Shown one piece after another: positions 10,860 to 21,417 of a stretch of DNA of 64,000 bases. The translations under genes and the position numbers were made by a program. The notes below the pieces were generated by a model. That model was not told the origin of the DNA and did not search any database. It saw only the letters and a list, made by a program, of their open reading frames with translations. The stretch is from Seminavis robusta (taxonomy: Eukaryota; Bacillariophyta; Bacillariophyceae; Naviculales; Naviculaceae): assembly GCA_903772945.1 (NCBI GenBank), contig CAICTM010000027.1, forward strand, positions 114,382 through 178,381. The letters are read 5' to 3'. Every line of letters begins with the position of its first letter. The first letter of the stretch is position 1.

Positions 10860-13527
10860 CTAATCAGCCCACCAGTCCCTGCCTTCCTTATCAATAGGAG
10901 GGCTGTCACTGCAGGGCACTTTGCTCGGCTTGTCCCGGTAATGGCAAGAGAACAGTGCTTCAGCAGAGCAACAAGTATCAACAGCTGTGCCTCCTGAAAG
11001 TGCTATTTCATCCAGTCTCTTGCTCACGCATTCCTCCTTCACATACCACTCTCCTATTTGCTTAAAAAACAGTAGTTTGTTGTCTTTGTTCAGGGTCCAG
11101 CCTTTGTCATTGAATCCACACATAAAGGCAAAAATGTGAGCGATTCTCGTTCATGCAAGCACAATCCAGGTTCTATCTTGTGGTGGTCACAACATACTCA
11201 TATGAAAGATAATGGGATCCTTCTCCCCTGCAAAAAACTGTCGCATGTAGTTGTTCTTTCGACCTTGGTGAAAATGGATCCCACCCGGGAACTCATCATC
11301 GTCTTTGATCAATACCTTTGCTCTGAAGCCATGTAGAGACATTTGTTCTGATATTACTGCAATCATGGCTTGTTGATGAGAGAAACTTCTAGCAATCAGG
11401 TCTCCAGCAAGTACTAGCTGTGTCATGAAGTTTGTTGTTCTGTAGTTGTAACGGAGATAGTAGAACCTGTTTTATCAAGTGGCATGGCATGTGAGGATGG
11501 CAAGGGCACAGGAAACGAGAGTGACAGTGTGCAAGCAATACGCACCCTGAGTTGGCACTGTAAGGTGCATACCGCAGAGACCGGGCTCCGTCATCTTGAA
11601 AGTAGGCATCGTTGTTGTAGATTGTAGAGTTCTTATTGTGGAAGAACCTTTATAGAGAAAGCCAGAGGGACGAGCAATGAATAGACGTTAGAGTCTCATA
11701 CCAAACCAAGGCAAGGCTCATCCTTTCCTTTGTCACTCACGGCAGTGGATCTTTGAACCAAATCTACAACAGCAACAAGTTGGCAACCAGACATAATTAG
11801 GTTCAAATGTCAGCAACAGCAACAACCAAAACACTCATTGAGGTCAAACAAGAGAGCGAGAGCTCTACTGACCACATCTACATCTTGGAAGAGAACATCA
11901 ACACCAGTCAATATTGTCAAGTGAACACACAAGACCTGCAGCCAGAGAAGAAAGCATGTGAGTTGTTTGATGATCTTTTTGGATCTGTCTGCTTGAGAAA
12001 ACGATGTCATTTCTCACCTTTGCTACCATGAGCTTGACAAACTTAAAGTCGCCATACTCTTTGGCAGCTTCCGCCGGCATATGCCCAAAGTTCTTGAACC
12101 ACAAAGAGAGAAACATTTTGTCAATAGAAGATCAAACTCTGGACTGACTGAGTGAATTGATGCCACCTGTAAATGAATGAACGCACCTCTTCGTTGTAGT
12201 ATGCTGTCAAGCCCATGCTCTCTGCCAGATCCTTGGTCTCTTTATCTGTGGCGAATACCAGCACATGTTGAATATCCAGACCCCTTTTTCGTGATGAGCA
12301 CACAAAGTTCATGAGAAGTTCCGATTGACCATGGTTGCAAACCATAACCACTGCATGTATGTAATGCGAGCAATGCAAAGAATGAGAAACCCAAAGTAGA
12401 TGATGGCAGACAATCACACAGTCAGTGTATTGTTGAAAATGTAAACACAATCCTTGTCAGACAGTTTTGGTTTTGCTCACCAACCGTATTCTTGTACTTG
12501 ATGCGACTGACGATTTTGTTGAGTTCCGCCACAATCCCCTCGTATGTCTCTAAATACACTTTGAGCTGTTTCCACGATTGCCTGGTTTCCCGGTTCCACT
12601 TGGGGACTCCAAATTCATCTTGTCCGTCCCATTGCAATGTCCGGGGCACCAACCGGAGCGGATACGCACGGTCTCCTTTTCCTTTCTTCTCGGGCATTCG
12701 CATCCATGTCTGCAAATGATAGGATTCGTAGTTGGGCACCAATGCCAAACAGATATTCTTGGCACCCCCCCGATAGCGAAACGCCACGTGCATGATATCG
12801 CAGTTTTCGGTCAATTCCTCGGCCGTGACCAAGTCTATACTGCTGGACGATTGTTGCATTTTCGTGGGCATGGCGGATTTGCGACTGTAGACCATGAGGA
12901 CATCTCGATCAAATTTGGTATCGGACGGATCCACGGGGACTCCCAGGTCGAATTTTTGGGCAAAGTCGGCTTTCGTGGCGGTGGCCATACCGGCGGCAAT
13001 AGCATCCACTGATTTGGGCAGTCCATTGTCTTTGAATTCTGTTTCGTTTGAAGCAGGCATGAACGAAATGAGATGTCAAAATAGGTAGAATGAAATAAAA
13101 ATGGCAAGATCAATGTGGTCTTACCTTGCTGTACAATTTGCTGTACAACTTTTGCCTCTTTGGCCTGACATGGAGGACAGAAGGGCTTGGGACAATTATT
13201 ATGGTTAGGCTGGTTATTGTCTGCCTTCATTTTCCGTGCCATGGAAGCATTGACAAAGTTGGTCGTCCACGATGGACATTCTGGACACTGTTGTGGCTGT
13301 ATGATCATTGGTGTTGTTGGAAGTGTCTGCATATTATGGTTGGATGCAAAAATGGATCCCGATAGAAACGTGATGGAGTGTGAAATCAGGAGAATCAGAA
13401 TGTTGGAGGTAGACAGCAACACGGTCGATGACTGCTGCCGATGTTTGGTGGAAGTGGAAGATTGATGAATGGATGACGCATTGTTGCCACTGGACGACGG
13501 GCTTTTCAGGCCTCGTGCCATTGGCAT
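10860..13527 (-). CDS. Nucleotide-diphospho-sugar transferase, nine exons
   Basis: A type II membrane protein of about 632 residues, likely a Golgi glycosyltransferase of the PF03407 group. Exons: 13527-13125, 13038-12481, 12350-12187, 12092-12018, 11935-11873, 11763-11741, 11647-11546, 11466-11198, 11101-10860. Every junction is GT-AG and restores a continuous conserved line: VVMVCNHGQSELLMNF, then FATDKETKDLAE, YGDFKFVKLMVAK, the metal and sugar-nucleotide motif FQDVDV-IWFKDPLP, YFQDDGARS, SGFYYLRYN and the family-typical HMSWTLNKDNKL. Exon 6 is a 23-nt microexon encoding the IWFKDPLP part next to the DxD motif. Residues 36-62 form the signal anchor, followed by a CPEC/CPPC cysteine-containing stem. 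Acceptor sugar and substrate are unknown. The catalytic core assignment is firm; the start is the first ATG of exon 1. Confidence 0.88.
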
Positions 13528-14405
13528 GGTGCTACTATATATATACTAGTTAGTAGATCAATTGATCAGAGAGGTAAGCTAGCAACCATGCAATCTATTG
13601 GTGCCATGGACTCCTAGCTAGTTCAGTTCTTGCCGTTTGTGTTTGTGTTCTGTGGAAATGGCCGTTGCTTCAGAAATTTTGGCGTCAGTGATCAGGTTTC
13701 GCTGGCTTATTGAAACTTCAATCCTCCACTTCCAGTTTATTAGTTACACCGGAGGTGGCTTTGTAGGGATGTCTTCTACTTGCTACATTACAGTACCGGT
13801 AGCAAGAGTCTTCTAGCCAGCTATTATGAGTATTGGCATTTGACAGGGTGTTTTTGTCTGTTAGCCTAATGTATTTGGTAAAAAACGACGGTCTACGAAT
13901 GGATCGTAGACTAGTTGGACCAACTTACATGTAGTTATTTTGCCCCGAGTTCGCTCTACTACATGTCATGTACGGCGCCGTTCTGACCTTTCAAATGCCC
14001 CAAGCACCAACACTTGCATGGTTCCTCCGGTACCGTACTGGTACTTTTTAGAAAACAGTGATTGGAGGTGCGCAGGTTGTTTGCCTCCAGCAACGATAAG
14101 TGCCCATTCTGGATTCGAAATCAAACTGAACGTACTGGTACCAGCACCAGCAGTTAGCCAGCTTGGTCTTCAGTCCAGCGCGCTTTATAAGAACTAAAGG
14201 CTTATTACCAGTATCTGTCAACTTTGGACTGTCACTCGTACTGCCTGCTGGACTAAATCTCAGTACCATAATTTATTAAAAAATTAGACTCTAGCCACTC
14301 GGTGAACCCATTTCCCCATTCCCAATTACATATTTTCCTCTTGCTAGCTAGCTACTAGACTACTCTAACGTGCTTATAGCTTTTAAAAAGCACGGTCAAT
14401 GGTAC
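13528..14405. other. Intergenic spacer upstream of the glycosyltransferase
   Basis: AT-leaning, with CTAGCTAG-type and TACCGGTA-type words and a short TATATATA run at about 13535-13543, close to the glycosyltransferase start. I see no gene. Confidence 0.5.
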
Positions 14406-14408
14406 TAA

Positions 14409-15206
14409 GGCCGCTCTCTACCCAAGCGACTAAAGTAGCGACTAAGCCATATTTCGTAGTTTAGTCGATAGTTTAGTCTCTGAGGGTGGTGTCTACCCAA
14501 GCGACTAAACGTCCCACGGACTAAAGGCTTTAGTCATTATGTTCCTCACCGACAACGGGAGGCTGGTTAGTCGGTGAGCGAACATAACGACTAAAGCCTC
14601 TTTAAGAACAGCTTTAAAAAAAGAACAGCACTTTGAAAAAAGAACAGCACCCTCATTGCACAGCCTCACTATCAGAGCATCGCGACAGAGCTGTAGAGTA
14701 GAGGTGCAACCGATCGAACGATCAAGAGGAGTATCGGCCGATAGTAGAGGAGTAGAGGTGCAACCGATCGAACGAACCATCGAAGAGGAGTATCGGCCGA
14801 TCGGCCGATAGTAGAGGTGCGAACGATTGAATGATAGTAGAGGTGCATTGCAATGGTGTGTTTTGAGTCTTGTTATCTCAGTCTTGTTATCTCAAAAAAG
14901 TAATCCTTCTGTTAAGTCTTTGTTTGAGTCCTTTAATCCCTTCTGTTAAGTCTTTGTTTGAGTCCGTTACATCTTTTTTGAGTCCTTTAAGTCAGTAGTG
15001 TTCCGTTTAGTCTTTGTTTAGTCATTTGTTTAGTCGCGGTAGACAGGTCCAAATGACTAAAGAACTGACTAAATGTTTAGTCCGAGATTTAGTCATCTGC
15101 TGGTAGACACCACCATTACTAAAGGATAATGACTAAATCTTGAACTAAACAACCACCTAAAGGATTCCTTTAGTCGCTACTTTAGTCGCTCCGGTAGAGA
15201 CCGGCC
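14409..15206. mobile_element. Harbinger-like MITE with TAA target-site duplication
   Basis: A non-autonomous DNA element of 798 bp. The left end starts GGCCGCTCTCTACCCAAGCG and continues into ACTAAAGTAGCGACTAA. The right end, read on the opposite strand, starts GGCCGGTCTCTACCGGAGCG and continues identically. Flanking bases 14406-14408 and 15207-15209 are both TAA, a 3-bp duplication as made by PIF/Harbinger transposases (TWA targets). A second, inner pair of inverted repeats, GGTGGTGTCTACC at about 14485 and GGTAGACACCACC at about 15101, nests inside the first. The interior has no coding capacity but holds direct repeats of CTTGTTATCTCA (about 14865-14900), TTCTGTTAAGTCTTTGTTTG (14907, 14940) and a 40-bp unit around CGATCGAACGA (14705-14800). 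Confidence 0.8.
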
Positions 15207-15209
15207 TAA

Positions 15210-15989
15210 CGTACTAATTATTAGTCATTGAAGCCTTGATCAATTTAAAATTGTAATGTACCACTCAGAGTAACCTACTACATGTAGTACTACTCCTGGA
15301 CTGCTGAACAATCGATAATCTTACATATATTTTCCTCTTACAGCTTACTCGTACTCAGAATACTAAAAAAATAGCTAGTAGTAATATTATTACAGGACGT
15401 CAATGGTACTAACGTACCTTTTGTACTTTTGTACTACTTGTGCAAAAGTCATTGAAGCTTTGATCGATGTACCGGTACACCGGTACTAACCTACTGTACT
15501 ACTGTCATTTAAATACGATGTGAGAAGTCTTTGTCGGATGCCCGAGTCGAGTCATTTTTCAAAAGGACAACACACATATAAACCGGTCTTACTAGCTAGG
15601 TCTACTATTATTGAATCTTAGGACATAGGATCTGCGGTGTTTCTGTATTCTTGGCTGTACTCGAGTACTCGAGTACGTACCAGCGTGCCAGTACAATATC
15701 TACTATTACGTCTCATGGAGACGACGCACCTTTTGGTTACCCCCTCAGTTGCACTCTGAAATCGATTGGCTCGCGTTTACTGTGTAATTTAGTGTACCCG
15801 CACTTCAGTTGCAGAATCAACGGTCATGTGTATCCGTAAGTACAAAACCTGTACTTAACGTTTTTAACGTCTGTTACCGTAACTTTGATCGATTCGTGGA
15901 TAAAAAGAACCATTGAAGTTACTAAGGTTAAGGCTAAACTGAATTACAGAGGATCCATCCAATCGTCCATCAAGTCTTTTTTGAAGGCA
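15210..15989. other. Intergenic spacer
   Basis: Nothing gene-like. It is rich in GTACCGGTAC, CTACTACATGTAG and similar palindromic words, and has a duplicated CTCGAGTACTCGAGTACG at about 15660. Confidence 0.5.
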
Positions 15990-16365
15990 CAGCGCTGACT
16001 TCTCTCCCTCATTGAATTGCTATGGCAAACAGGAGAGAAATCTGAGCTTGGCCGACAAGAGTGGAGTTGGATCGATCGAACGACTGGTACGGGGTAAGCC
16101 TATTATCAAGAGTGTTATTGAAGGTGTAGATTCGAAAGCCATCCCTCATTCAATTTCTATGGCCCACGGGAAGGCAGTCAGATCTCGGCCGTCAACAGGT
16201 GAGTTGTTTTATTTATTCGAGTCGATCGTTCGCACCTCTATTATCTCTATTATCAAGCTTCACTCAAGCCATCAGTCTCCGGTGCAGAATGGAAAGCCAT
16301 CCCTCATTGAATCCTATGGTCGGTGGGATGGCAGTCAGTTCTCGGCCCATGACAGTCAAGAAAAA
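15990..16365. repeat. Three diverged repeats of about 140-163 bp
   Basis: The phrase CCCTCATTGAAT or CCCTCATTCAAT, followed by a CTATGG and a GGCCGACA- or GGCCCATGACAG-like block, recurs at about 16005, 16142 and 16305. The copies are diverged but in the same order and orientation. An open frame of 120 codons (16012-16374) crosses them and has no recognisable domain, so I treat the region as repeat DNA. Confidence 0.45.
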
Positions 16366-16735
16366 CAAGGGTAAGTCGCCGGTTTTCTTCAGTGTCAGAA
16401 TAGAAGAGAAAACCATAGCTATTTCTTACTTTCTCTTCTCTTACTGCTGACGGCCGGCAAACTACCATTGTCGAGTCCTTTTCGGTCGCTCCGAACAACA
16501 AGAGGAGAGGCTTCGATCGATCGCTACAAACAAGAGGATGCTCTGTTAACTCCAGCTCTATCACCAGCCTAAACATCGTCGAGTCATTGAATGGCAACAG
16601 TCGTCAACCGGAGGAGGAGGCTATACGACACACGACAACACACAAGGGAGTGGATCCTCCTACCGGATTCATCCCTTCTTATTATTTCCTACTGTTTTGG
16701 TGGTGATTCCTGTGTCGGTACCCATCAAGTCAAGT

Positions 16736-17455
16736 ACTGTTGCCACTAGCTATACGGCAGCTGGCTACAATGGCTGGATTGACAATATTCGGTTGTGCTT
16801 GTATTCGTCATAAGGATCCAATGCAAGGTACCGGTAACGGAGTGTAGCCAGTAAAGCGGAACCTGAGTGTGTTCGGTACTGTTGCCACTGTCACCGATTG
16901 ATGTAGCTATACCGCAGCCGGCTACAATGCCTGGATTCATAATGTTCGGTTGTGCATGTATTCGTCATAAGGATCCAATGCGAGTTACCGGTAACCGTAG
17001 CGAGCAAAGCCGAACTTTCGGTACTGTTGCCACTGTCGTTGATGTAGCTATACCGCAGCCAGCTACAATGGCTGGATTCATAATGTTCGGTTGTGCATGT
17101 AGTCTATTCGTCATAAGAATCCAATGCAAGATACCGGCAACCGAGTGTAGCCTGCAAAACGGAACCTGAGTGTGTTCGATACTGTTGACACTGTCGCCGA
17201 TGTAACTGTACGGTAGCCGACTACAATGGCTGGATTAACAATAGTCGGTTTTGCGCATGTATTCGTCATAAGGATCCAATGCGAGGTACCAGTAATGGAG
17301 TGTAGCCAGTAAAGCGGAACCTGAGTGTGTTCGGTACTGTTGCCGCTGTCATGGATCGATGTAACTCTCTGCCTACGGTACGGTAGCTGGCTACCGGTAC
17401 AATGGCTGGATTGCATGTATTCGTCATATGGATCCAAGTAGCGAGCAAACTGAGG
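16736..17455. repeat. Tandem array, five units of about 120-160 bp
   Basis: Each unit begins with a version of GTACTGTTGCCACTGTC, continues with GGCTACAATGGCTGGATT, then GTATTCGTCATAAGGATCC and ends with GGAACCTGAGTGTGTTCG. Unit starts are near 16736, 16876, 17021, 17181 and 17333. The units differ by small indels and substitutions, so this is an aged minisatellite-like array, not a recent expansion. It has no long open frame on either strand that survives all units. Confidence 0.8.
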
Positions 17456-18037
17456 AAACAGGAGACGAACGCTGAAAAAAAGCCGAATTTCTAACCATTG
17501 ACCAATTTCGTCTCCCGGAGACGACTTGCTTTAGGGGTAAGGGTACTGTTGGGGGCAGAGGTTTGAATTATACCCGGCGTGCAATACTTAGAGGCCTCTG
17601 TAGAAGTCTACGTATTTGACTAGTATTGTATTGACGGGATACAGTCAACGCATGTACATGCACATGAAAGTCGCCTCGCTTTTCACACAAGTTTCGCATG
17701 AATGAGCTCGAGCTTCACATTTTTCGCATGAATGAGGGATCACATTTTTTGCATGAATGATGAGCGAGGGAGCTATTTCGGGGCGAAGCAGAGAAAGGGA
17801 TGAGCGCGCGGAGCGCGCGAATACAGCTGTACTGTTTCAATAAAGCGAGTTAGGTGTTGGTAATAAAAGATTTATGGAAACGGAGACAAGCCAGGAGGCA
17901 TATGAATCCTATAGTAAAAGAGTACCAGTAGGCTAGTGCTTTTTTATCACCAGTTTGTGATCAATCAAATCGTTTGGTTGTGGGTTGTGGGGACATAAAC
18001 TTGATTGCTTGGGTGGAAGAAAACATCTTTTGAAACA
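17456..18037. other. Spacer upstream of a secreted-protein gene
   Basis: It includes three spaced copies of a TCGCATGAATGA-like word (about 17690-17760) and a GC-rich palindromic run GCGCGCGGAGCGCGC at about 17803. The end of it is presumably the promoter and 5' leader of the 18038 gene. Confidence 0.5.
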
Positions 18038-18790
18038 ATGAAGACCTTCCTTATTCAAACTCTCTTCGTTCTTGCTGGTGCTGTGGGCTTGTGCAAGGGT
18101 GGCGTGGGCCTTACTGGAAGCGTTCGATTCTTGCAAGAGTCGGTTCAGCCGCAAGAGCTTGATGCCAGCTGTGGAGAGCTGAAATATGCTCTGTTCATTG
18201 GAGTGATTGAAGGCCATGGAGGAATCTTTGCTCAGCCCACCAGAGATCTCTCTGAGGGTGGCGCTGATGAAATGTGTGGTCCTGTGTTCTTCCACCAAAA
18301 GGACCCTGCTACCAAGGAAGTTTTCACATCCAGCTTGGACAAGTTTGCTCCAAGTGCTCTCTACCCTCTCGGAGATCACAAACTCAGGGACATTGTGAAG
18401 GCATTTGATACTGTGCCAGTTTCAGATGCTGATTATGATGTTATCAAGCACCACTGTGGATTGTTGGTGCTCCACATGATGTGTGCTTTGGAGATTCCTT
18501 TTGTCCCAGAGATGAAAGATTGGGTTGGCGATGTGCTTATGCAAACGAACTCGGCCCGTGACTACATTGTTTCCCTTGCCCAAAACAGTATCAACTTTGG
18601 CTTGCTTGGAATTACACGCAACGAGTCTGCCACAACTTCGATTCGCACTTTAGTTGCCTACGATGCTGACATGTTTTACTGTGCTGCTACAGACAAGAAG
18701 CAGCAAGTTGAGTGCTCTGGTGCGAGCAACGTGTTTGGAATTCTTTCGGCTTTTGGTGTTCTTGCCGTTGTGATCGGATTGATTGCTTGA
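18038..18790 (+). CDS. Secreted protein with hydrophobic C-terminal tail, unknown function
   Basis: A 250-residue single-exon protein. It opens with a clear signal peptide (MKTFLIQTLFVLAGAVGL) and ends with a hydrophobic stretch (FGILSAFGVLAVVIGLIA) directly at the C-terminus. That combination fits a GPI-anchored or tail-anchored surface protein. The mature part has several cysteines (around 45, 80, 140, 149 and two near 220-230) that could pair. The segment DYDVIKHHCGLLVLHMMCAL resembles the cysteine helix of papain-like or PPPDE-like folds, and KYALFIGVIEGHGGIF could supply a partner histidine, but this is only a visual resemblance. Codon use and the strong open frame support a real gene. 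I do not recognise the family. Confidence 0.75.
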   Translation: MKTFLIQTLFVLAGAVGLCKGGVGLTGSVRFLQESVQPQELDASCGELKYALFIGVIEGHGGIFAQPTRDLSEGGADEMCGPVFFHQKDPATKEVFTSSLDKFAPSALYPLGDHKLRDIVKAFDTVPVSDADYDVIKHHCGLLVLHMMCALEIPFVPEMKDWVGDVLMQTNSARDYIVSLAQNSINFGLLGITRNESATTSIRTLVAYDADMFYCAATDKKQQVECSGASNVFGILSAFGVLAVVIGLIA

Positions 18791-19956
18791 AGTGCTCTTA
18801 TATGTCAGCTATAACAAGAATGAAAGTATGGAAGAATGATACATGTGCTGATGGTTTACAAGTGCAGGATGAAGTAAGGCAGACCTCATAGGTACCGGGT
18901 AGTTGTTAAAAAGAATTCTAAGTAAGCTAGCTACCTTTCTCTTTTTAAAGTACCGTACAGTAGCTTTGCCTACTAGTAGGTTTAGTTAGTTCCACGAAGG
19001 CGGTGTTTGAGTAAAGAAGTCTTTTAATGAAGTTTGTGTCGGAAGCTCATGCAACGCAAGCTACGGTAGCTAGTAGCTAGAGTACATGTACATGTAGCTT
19101 GCTAGTTGTCATTTGACAGGGTGTATTGTATTGTCTATCGGACTAGCTACCAGGTAGCTCTTGGGTGAAAAACGACGGCCAACGAAGGAATCTGAAGGGT
19201 TGGATCTAGCTAGACTACCAGGTATTTATATATATATATTGCCCCGAGTTGTACGATACCGGCCGGTACTAGCTAGTAGTATCGTTCGGAGCTTTTCGAA
19301 CGCACCAACACTTACCTGGGTTCGGTCCTCTACGTACGGTATAGCAAATAAATCCGAAAAGGAGTACGATGCCGTAGTATGGTAGTAGTACACCCAGTCC
19401 ATCCCCTTCCTTCAATGTCAAACCTAGCTAGTAGCTAGCTAGAAGAGTTTTCTAACTGAAAGTAGACCTAGCAGCTTGGTCTTCATTGCACCCAACCAAA
19501 TGGATCCTTATTACCGTTCATGCTCTTGTACTGTGCAAGACAAGCACGCTACATGTTGGGTGTCAATCTTCGGCTAGCTAGCTAGTACATGAACTTGCTT
19601 CCTGTCTGCTTTGCGTGGCTTTGCTGCGACCAAGCAAGATAGAGTGCATGATCAGGTTACTCTGCAGGCTTTGTTGTTCATTTTGGTCATGTGTACCGGT
19701 TATCAGATGCAGGAAGGGTTAAATCTCTTGCTTGTTAGTTAAGTCATCAAGTCATTAGTGTCCTCAAAATCTTCCACCAAGTTTGTGGAAGCTCGACTGT
19801 TGTCGGTTGATGCATGGTCGATGGTTTTTCTCAATCGACCATTGCATCAAGCTATCAATCATCCTTCTATATCCACACCGTAACAACACATCACTCTCTG
19901 TCACCTAGCTAGACTAGACTGATCTCTACTTTCTCTAGTTAGTTAGATACAATAAG
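18791..19956. other. Intergenic spacer
   Basis: It contains a TATATATATA run at about 19226, repeated CTAGCTAG words (19430, 19575) and GTACATGTACATGTAG at about 19081. The last 100 bp precede the start of the Ser/Lys/Asp-rich gene and include TCTCTGTCACC and TCTCTAGTTAG pyrimidine-rich stretches. I see no gene. Confidence 0.5.
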
Positions 19957-21417
19957 ATGGGCGTCCTGGACGACAACGAGAGTGGTTCGATCTTTGGCAA
20001 GAAAGCTCCTCCTCCTCCTCCTCCTCCTCCTACTGGCGATGCTCCACCGGCCAAAGCGGAACGCCGTCCGTCGACGTTCATGACTCCCATGGCCCGCTTG
20101 AAAGCCGAAGAAGACAAGAAAGCCGCGGAATTGTACGACGATTTCTGTCAGTTTGCAGGAGATTGGTTGGAACCCAAAGACAGTGGATGCGTGCAAAAGC
20201 ACATGGTCGTCTTGTACTTTCGCGACAATTTCGGAAACTCCAAGTATCGCTATTCGGATGCCGCCGAAGACAGTGCCATTGAAGATGCCTTTGTCAAGTG
20301 GAATTCTTCCGACGATGGACCGAAAGCAGAAATGAACGAATACGGCATGTTCGTGGGTGTCTGTATCAATACCAAGTTTGAACAACAACGCCGACAAGAA
20401 GAACAATTGGAACGTCGCAAAATGCAAGTCAAACTCATCATTGCCGAATCCAAACGGACGGGAGTCAAACCACCGTTGGAAGTTCTCAAAGAAGCCATGG
20501 AATTGGGAGTCATTGAAGTTCCCAAGCAAACACTCGAGAGTATGAATCTAGCGGGTGCTCGAGCGGCGCATCGACGATCACTTACGACAACAACGACCCG
20601 ACCTCCATCGCAACCCCATCCGTCCATGAAACAGGCACGTATGGGCGCCAGTATGGGAAATTTGAATTACAAGCATGCGTCTTCATCATCTCCGAAAAAG
20701 GAAAAGAAATCACTCAAGAAATCCTCCAGTTCGTCCAAACTCCACAAGAGCATGGGAAATCTCGATTTGTCGGAACGATCTTCGTCTCGACGACGTCATA
20801 AAGATGGATCGTCACGACTGCAACGATCTGCAACGGCCGATGGAGTGTCCTCTTCGTCGTCGTCACTCCGTCGACACAAGACTTCTAGCTCTAGCAGCAG
20901 TAAGCGACCCTCATCCAGATTGGGCAAGAGCATGGGCGATTTGAAATTGGGTGATATCTCGGAACGATCCTCGTCACGACGACATCGTCGCACATCTACC
21001 AGTGAACACAAATCGTCCTCGTCGCGACGAGACAAGGATGATGAAAAGAAGAAGAAAAGTAGTAGTAGTAGTCACGACAAGGACAAGAAAAGTTCCTCGA
21101 AAGACAAAGACAAGGACAAGGATCGCAAGAAATCATCATCCCGCATGCACAAGAGCACGGGAGATCTCGATTACAAGGGAAGTTCCTCCAGTCGAAAATC
21201 AAAAGATAAAGACAAGGAAAAGAAATCATCTTCTAGAGATAAAGACAAGGACAAGGAAAAGAAATCCAGTTCCAGAGACAAGGACAAGGAAAAGAAATCG
21301 TCCTCCAGAGACAAAGACGACAAAGAGAAAAAGTCGAGTTCGCGAGACAAGGACAAGGACGATAAAGAAAAGAAATCCAGTTCCCGAAAATCAAGTCGCA
21401 GAAAGTCCGAACGATGA
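19957..21417 (+). CDS. Diatom-type protein with Ser/Lys/Asp/Arg repeat tail
   Basis: A 486-residue single-exon protein. Residues 1-50 carry an eight-proline run. Residues about 50-200 look folded: ELYDDFCQFAGDWLEP, VLYFRDNFGNSKYRY and MNEYGMFVGVCINTKF, followed by a charged helix (FEQQRRQEEQLERRKMQ). From about residue 210 the protein is disordered, with four spaced copies of a [KA]S[MT]G[ND]L motif (at about 20650, 20750, 20930 and 21153) each followed by a Ser/Arg cluster, then a tail of alternating KSSS and RDKDK units. I do not recognise a known domain. The tail resembles phospho-regulated, nucleic-acid or silica-associated low-complexity segments, but no function can be assigned. Several antisense frames here are shadows of the repeats. 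Confidence 0.8.
   Translation: MGVLDDNESGSIFGKKAPPPPPPPPTGDAPPAKAERRPSTFMTPMARLKAEEDKKAAELYDDFCQFAGDWLEPKDSGCVQKHMVVLYFRDNFGNSKYRYSDAAEDSAIEDAFVKWNSSDDGPKAEMNEYGMFVGVCINTKFEQQRRQEEQLERRKMQVKLIIAESKRTGVKPPLEVLKEAMELGVIEVPKQTLESMNLAGARAAHRRSLTTTTTRPPSQPHPSMKQARMGASMGNLNYKHASSSSPKKEKKSLKKSSSSSKLHKSMGNLDLSERSSSRRRHKDGSSRLQRSATADGVSSSSSSLRRHKTSSSSSSKRPSSRLGKSMGDLKLGDISERSSSRRHRRTSTSEHKSSSSRRDKDDEKKKKSSSSSHDKDKKSSSKDKDKDKDRKKSSSRMHKSTGDLDYKGSSSSRKSKDKDKEKKSSSRDKDKDKEKKSSSRDKDKEKKSSSRDKDDKEKKSSSRDKDKDDKEKKSSSRKSSRRKSER

Noticed and set aside
16012-16374. Plus-strand frame of 120 codons
   Set aside because: It lies across diverged direct repeats and shows no domain.
19939-20627. Minus-strand frames of 196 and 125 codons
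   Set aside because: Antisense shadows of the conserved N-terminal part of the 19957 gene.
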